A DNA stretch of 35,416 bases, taken from contig JALTKS010000110.1 of the NCBI GenBank assembly GCA_027006175.1, positions 1-35,416 on the forward strand, in the 5' to 3' direction. A program made the position numbers and the translations under genes. The notes below the pieces were generated by a model. It saw nothing but the letters and a program-made list of their open reading frames with translations. It was not told the DNA's origin and ran no database searches. This DNA comes from Gammaproteobacteria bacterium. GTDB lineage: Bacteria > Pseudomonadota > Gammaproteobacteria > AKS1. Of this stretch, positions 32,780-35,416 are shown piece by piece (the stretch's first letter is position 1; each line of letters starts with the position of its first letter).

Positions 32780-35416
32780 ATGATGCAAACAACTAATCGT
32801 TATCTTTTATTATGTATCTGTTTTCTATTGTTGCTAACACAAAGCGTGTTTGTTAATGCGGCAGTGTGTGGACTAATTCCCTCAACTTATCCTGTTTATA
32901 GTGCAGGTGATAATCTTGAGATTGATGAAGATGTCACTATCGACGTTGGTGGTGGAGCAGTTCCAGTACAAGAAGGCGAAAATAATGGCAATGCCATTGA
33001 TGTTACTACCACCGTAGGTGACGTTTTCACTGCGAGTCAAACCTTACCAACAATTGATCCGGCAACATTTCCAACCAACAGTTCAAACGATAATCAAACC
33101 GTTAATAACAGCAATAGTCCTTTTACGTTTAATAGCACAGTTAAAAACACCTATAACAAAATTACTGTTACCAACAACACAACGGCTAGCTTTATCGGCG
33201 GCGGGCCTTTCTATATTGATAACCTGGACATCAATAAAAATACTACTGTGAACCTTGCAGCAGGTGATTATTTTATTAATGATTTAACCATTGATGATAA
33301 TAGCGTTATTAACATTACTTCCGAACGCGTTAACCTCTATATCAATAATAGTGTTGATGTAAAAGGCTCAGATGTCACCATCAATGGTAGTGGCAACGTC
33401 GGTGGCTTAGTTGTTTATCTTTATGGTAATGCTGAATTTAAAGCCGAAGAAGATAACTTTGGTTTTACCGGCGTCATCTATGGGCCCAATTCGGGTGAAA
33501 TTGAATTTGGCGAAAATGCCAATATTCGTGGAGCGATTATTGGTGGTGATGAAGTTAAGTTTGATGAGGACAGTACGATTACCTATACACCGGCCGATGC
33601 GGCCATAGTCGGTAGTATTTCAACCTGTGCTATCACAGTAAGCCATTACGCCATCAGCCATGCTGGAACCGGTATTACCTGTTACCCAACAGAAATAACC
33701 ATTGTTGCTCATGATCAAAATCATGCCGCCACATTACCCGCGGCCGGAACAACAATTAACTTAAGTACGACCGTTGCCTCAACTTCACGAGGCAGCTGGA
33801 CCAGTATCGTCACCGGTTCAGGCACCTTAACCGACACAACACTCGGTGATGGCTCAGCAAGTTATGTATTTAACGGTGCAGAGACGTCTGTTATTTTAAA
33901 CTTTGATTATCCAGGTTTATTAGGTGCCAATTCAGACACGGTGAGTATCAATGTTGCTGATGGCGCGCTAACAGAACAAGAAGATCCAGACTTAGTTATC
34001 TCTCTAGCTGGATTTATTATTGACAGCATTCCAACTCAACTATCTGGCAAACCTTCTGATACCGGCTTTAATGCTACCACTATCAATATACAAGCCGTTC
34101 GCGCCTCACCGGTTGATACCTCTGTTTGCGTTCCTGCCTTTCCATCCGGTCAGGCACGCACGGTTGAATTTGGGGGAGAATGCCTTGATCCAGGTACCTG
34201 TGCTAGTAAACAAATCAGCGTTAATAGCACTAACATCGCAACTAATAATGATAATGCAGGGGCACTCACCACAAATTACACTGGCGTTAGTCTTAACTTT
34301 GGCGCAAACGCAAGCACCAGCCTCATTCTTAATTATCTCGATGCTGGTCAAATGCAATTACATGCGCGTTATAATATCCCGCTCTCTAATGGCAATCCAT
34401 CAGGCGAATACATGACCGGTTCATCAAACCAATATGTTGTTAGACCCCTCGCCTTACGGATTCCCGCTATCACTGGTAACAATGCCGCCACAAACAATAC
34501 TGGAGCAGCCTCCTTTACAGCCGGCGTTAATTTTAACTTTAATTTAGAGGGTATTCTCTGGCAGCAAAGCGATGATACTAATAATGACGGTATTGCAGAT
34601 GGATTCAATGATAGTGACCCAACAACGAACCCTGCTAATATCTCTGACAACAGCATAGCAACTAACTTTAATGCCTCTGCAAGTTTAACAACAACACTGT
34701 TAGCGCCGAGTGGCGGCGCGAACCCGGCACTCTCTTCTGCTTCTGCTTCCATTACTAACGGTTCAGGAACAGCCACAACCAGTTGGCCCGAAGTCGGTAT
34801 TATTGAACTTAATGCTGCTGTAACAAACTATCTCGGTAGCGGTGAAAATATTCTGGGTCGAAGCAGCTATGTGGGTCGATTTATTCCGGATCGATTTACT
34901 CTTAACGATAATGCTCCAGGTCTTACTGATAGTTGTGGTGCTTTCAGTTATATGGATCAACCTATCAACTTCACAACAAACCCTGTTATCACTTTAACCG
35001 CGCTTGAAGAAGGTGGTAGCCAAACGACTAACTATGACCTCGGCGGTTTCTGGAAATATACGGCTAATTTGTCTGGTCGAAGCTATTCTAATAATGCCAC
35101 AACACCCGCCACACTTGATGCACCTGCATCCGGTACCGTGACTTTAACTAGCGATACTGACAGTAATGCTCAGGGTTTACTTACTATTACAAATGAACAA
35201 ATTATGTACCAACGCCCAGCCGACCCAAGAGATACCGCCGGTGGCGGAACAAATCCTGCAATACCTTTCGCAGGTGACATTGATCTTAACTTTACTACCG
35301 CCGATCTAACCGATACCGATGGCGTTTGTTATGACTCAAACAATGATGGTAATTGTGAAACCTACTCTATTTCCAATATTACTGGAACCCAACTTCGCTT
35401 TGGACGACTTAATATT
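32780..35416 (+). CDS. mshQ: Large exported MshQ-like protein, incomplete at right edge
   Basis: A single frame stays open from ATG at 32780 to the window edge (879 codons, no stop), with shorter ORFs in other frames being shadows. The protein has a Sec signal (hydrophobic residues about 8-25 ending VNA). Residues about 110-280 are beta-rich with repeated short strands (FYIDNLDINKN, DYFINDLTIDDN, NLYINNSVDVKG, GVIYGPNSGEIEFGENANIRGAIIGG), resembling a beta-helix. Later parts are Thr/Asn/Gly-rich, and GRFIPDRFTL, CGAFSYMDQP and LRFGRL match the MshQ (DUF6701) region. MshQ is a large MSHA-associated surface protein of unclear role. ATG at 32783 is an equal start alternative. Confidence 0.85.
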   Translation, partial: MMQTTNRYLLLCICFLLLLTQSVFVNAAVCGLIPSTYPVYSAGDNLEIDEDVTIDVGGGAVPVQEGENNGNAIDVTTTVGDVFTASQTLPTIDPATFPTNSSNDNQTVNNSNSPFTFNSTVKNTYNKITVTNNTTASFIGGGPFYIDNLDINKNTTVNLAAGDYFINDLTIDDNSVINITSERVNLYINNSVDVKGSDVTINGSGNVGGLVVYLYGNAEFKAEEDNFGFTGVIYGPNSGEIEFGENANIRGAIIGGDEVKFDEDSTITYTPADAAIVGSISTCAITVSHYAISHAGTGITCYPTEITIVAHDQNHAATLPAAGTTINLSTTVASTSRGSWTSIVTGSGTLTDTTLGDGSASYVFNGAETSVILNFDYPGLLGANSDTVSINVADGALTEQEDPDLVISLAGFIIDSIPTQLSGKPSDTGFNATTINIQAVRASPVDTSVCVPAFPSGQARTVEFGGECLDPGTCASKQISVNSTNIATNNDNAGALTTNYTGVSLNFGANASTSLILNYLDAGQMQLHARYNIPLSNGNPSGEYMTGSSNQYVVRPLALRIPAITGNNAATNNTGAASFTAGVNFNFNLEGILWQQSDDTNNDGIADGFNDSDPTTNPANISDNSIATNFNASASLTTTLLAPSGGANPALSSASASITNGSGTATTSWPEVGIIELNAAVTNYLGSGENILGRSSYVGRFIPDRFTLNDNAPGLTDSCGAFSYMDQPINFTTNPVITLTALEEGGSQTTNYDLGGFWKYTANLSGRSYSNNATTPATLDAPASGTVTLTSDTDSNAQGLLTITNEQIMYQRPADPRDTAGGGTNPAIPFAGDIDLNFTTADLTDTDGVCYDSNNDGNCETYSISNITGTQLRFGRLNI

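Noticed and set aside
32780-35416. Frameshifted or broken mshQ, suggested by several short ORFs
   Set aside because: One frame stays open for 879 codons to the window edge; the short ORFs are in other frames.
1-35416. CRISPR arrays, insertion sequences, tRNA or rRNA genes
   Set aside because: No regular repeat-spacer pattern, transposase-like protein, or RNA-gene-like segment was found in reading the gaps.

Overview
The window comes from a gammaproteobacterial chromosome of moderate GC content. Three gene orders match E. coli and its relatives: lptM-lysA-dapF-DUF484-xerC, gpmI-envC-(ctpA)-yibQ, and yibN-grxC-secB-gpsA. Two soxYZ pairs and a BigR/SqrR-like repressor beside a rhodanese point to a sulfur-oxidising lifestyle. 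I see no insertion sequence, prophage, CRISPR array, rRNA or tRNA gene. The species cannot be named from this sequence.

Layout. (1) 1-1774, minus strand: two tandem soxY-soxZ pairs, carriers of the periplasmic thiosulfate-oxidising Sox system. A terminator separates them, and the downstream pair has its own sigma-54 promoter. (2) 1879-5167, minus: a sigma-54-dependent response regulator and its membrane histidine kinase, directly upstream of the sox pairs. (3) 5298-14616, plus: housekeeping genes. These are lptM, lysA, dapF, DUF484 and xerC, then hslVU (heat-shock protease), a DUF971 gene, and ubiE-ubiJ-ubiB (ubiquinone synthesis). (4) 14619-20081, minus: gpmI, envC, ctpA, yibQ and yajL (glycolysis, septal murein hydrolase control, periplasmic protease, DJ-1 protein). 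(5) 20345-23020, plus: an ArsR-family regulator, then yibN, grxC, secB and gpsA. (6) 23024-25971: trmL (minus), a class 1B-type dihydroorotate dehydrogenase (plus), an unknown small protein (minus) and a soluble CZB-domain chemoreceptor with a sigma-28-like promoter (minus). (7) 26278 to the right edge, plus: an MSHA-type IV pilus cluster, mshE-mshG-mshB-mshA-mshC-mshD-mshO-mshP-mshQ, with a terminator after the major pilin gene. mshQ runs off the window.

How the parts fit. The best candidate for an undescribed system is the left end. It combines a membrane kinase, an NtrC-type activator with the GAFTGA motif, a near-consensus sigma-54 promoter before soxY1Z1, and a near-identical 11-base motif inside a hairpin upstream of each soxY. 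Together these suggest signal-controlled expression of a duplicated sulfur carrier. A second sulfur-sensing element, the two-cysteine ArsR regulator, sits inside an otherwise conserved gene order. At the right end, a c-di-GMP-type MSHA ATPase and a divergent CZB chemoreceptor suggest coupled control of surface attachment and taxis.

All function calls come from reading motifs and gene order. No database search or folding program was run, and regulatory sites were judged by eye.
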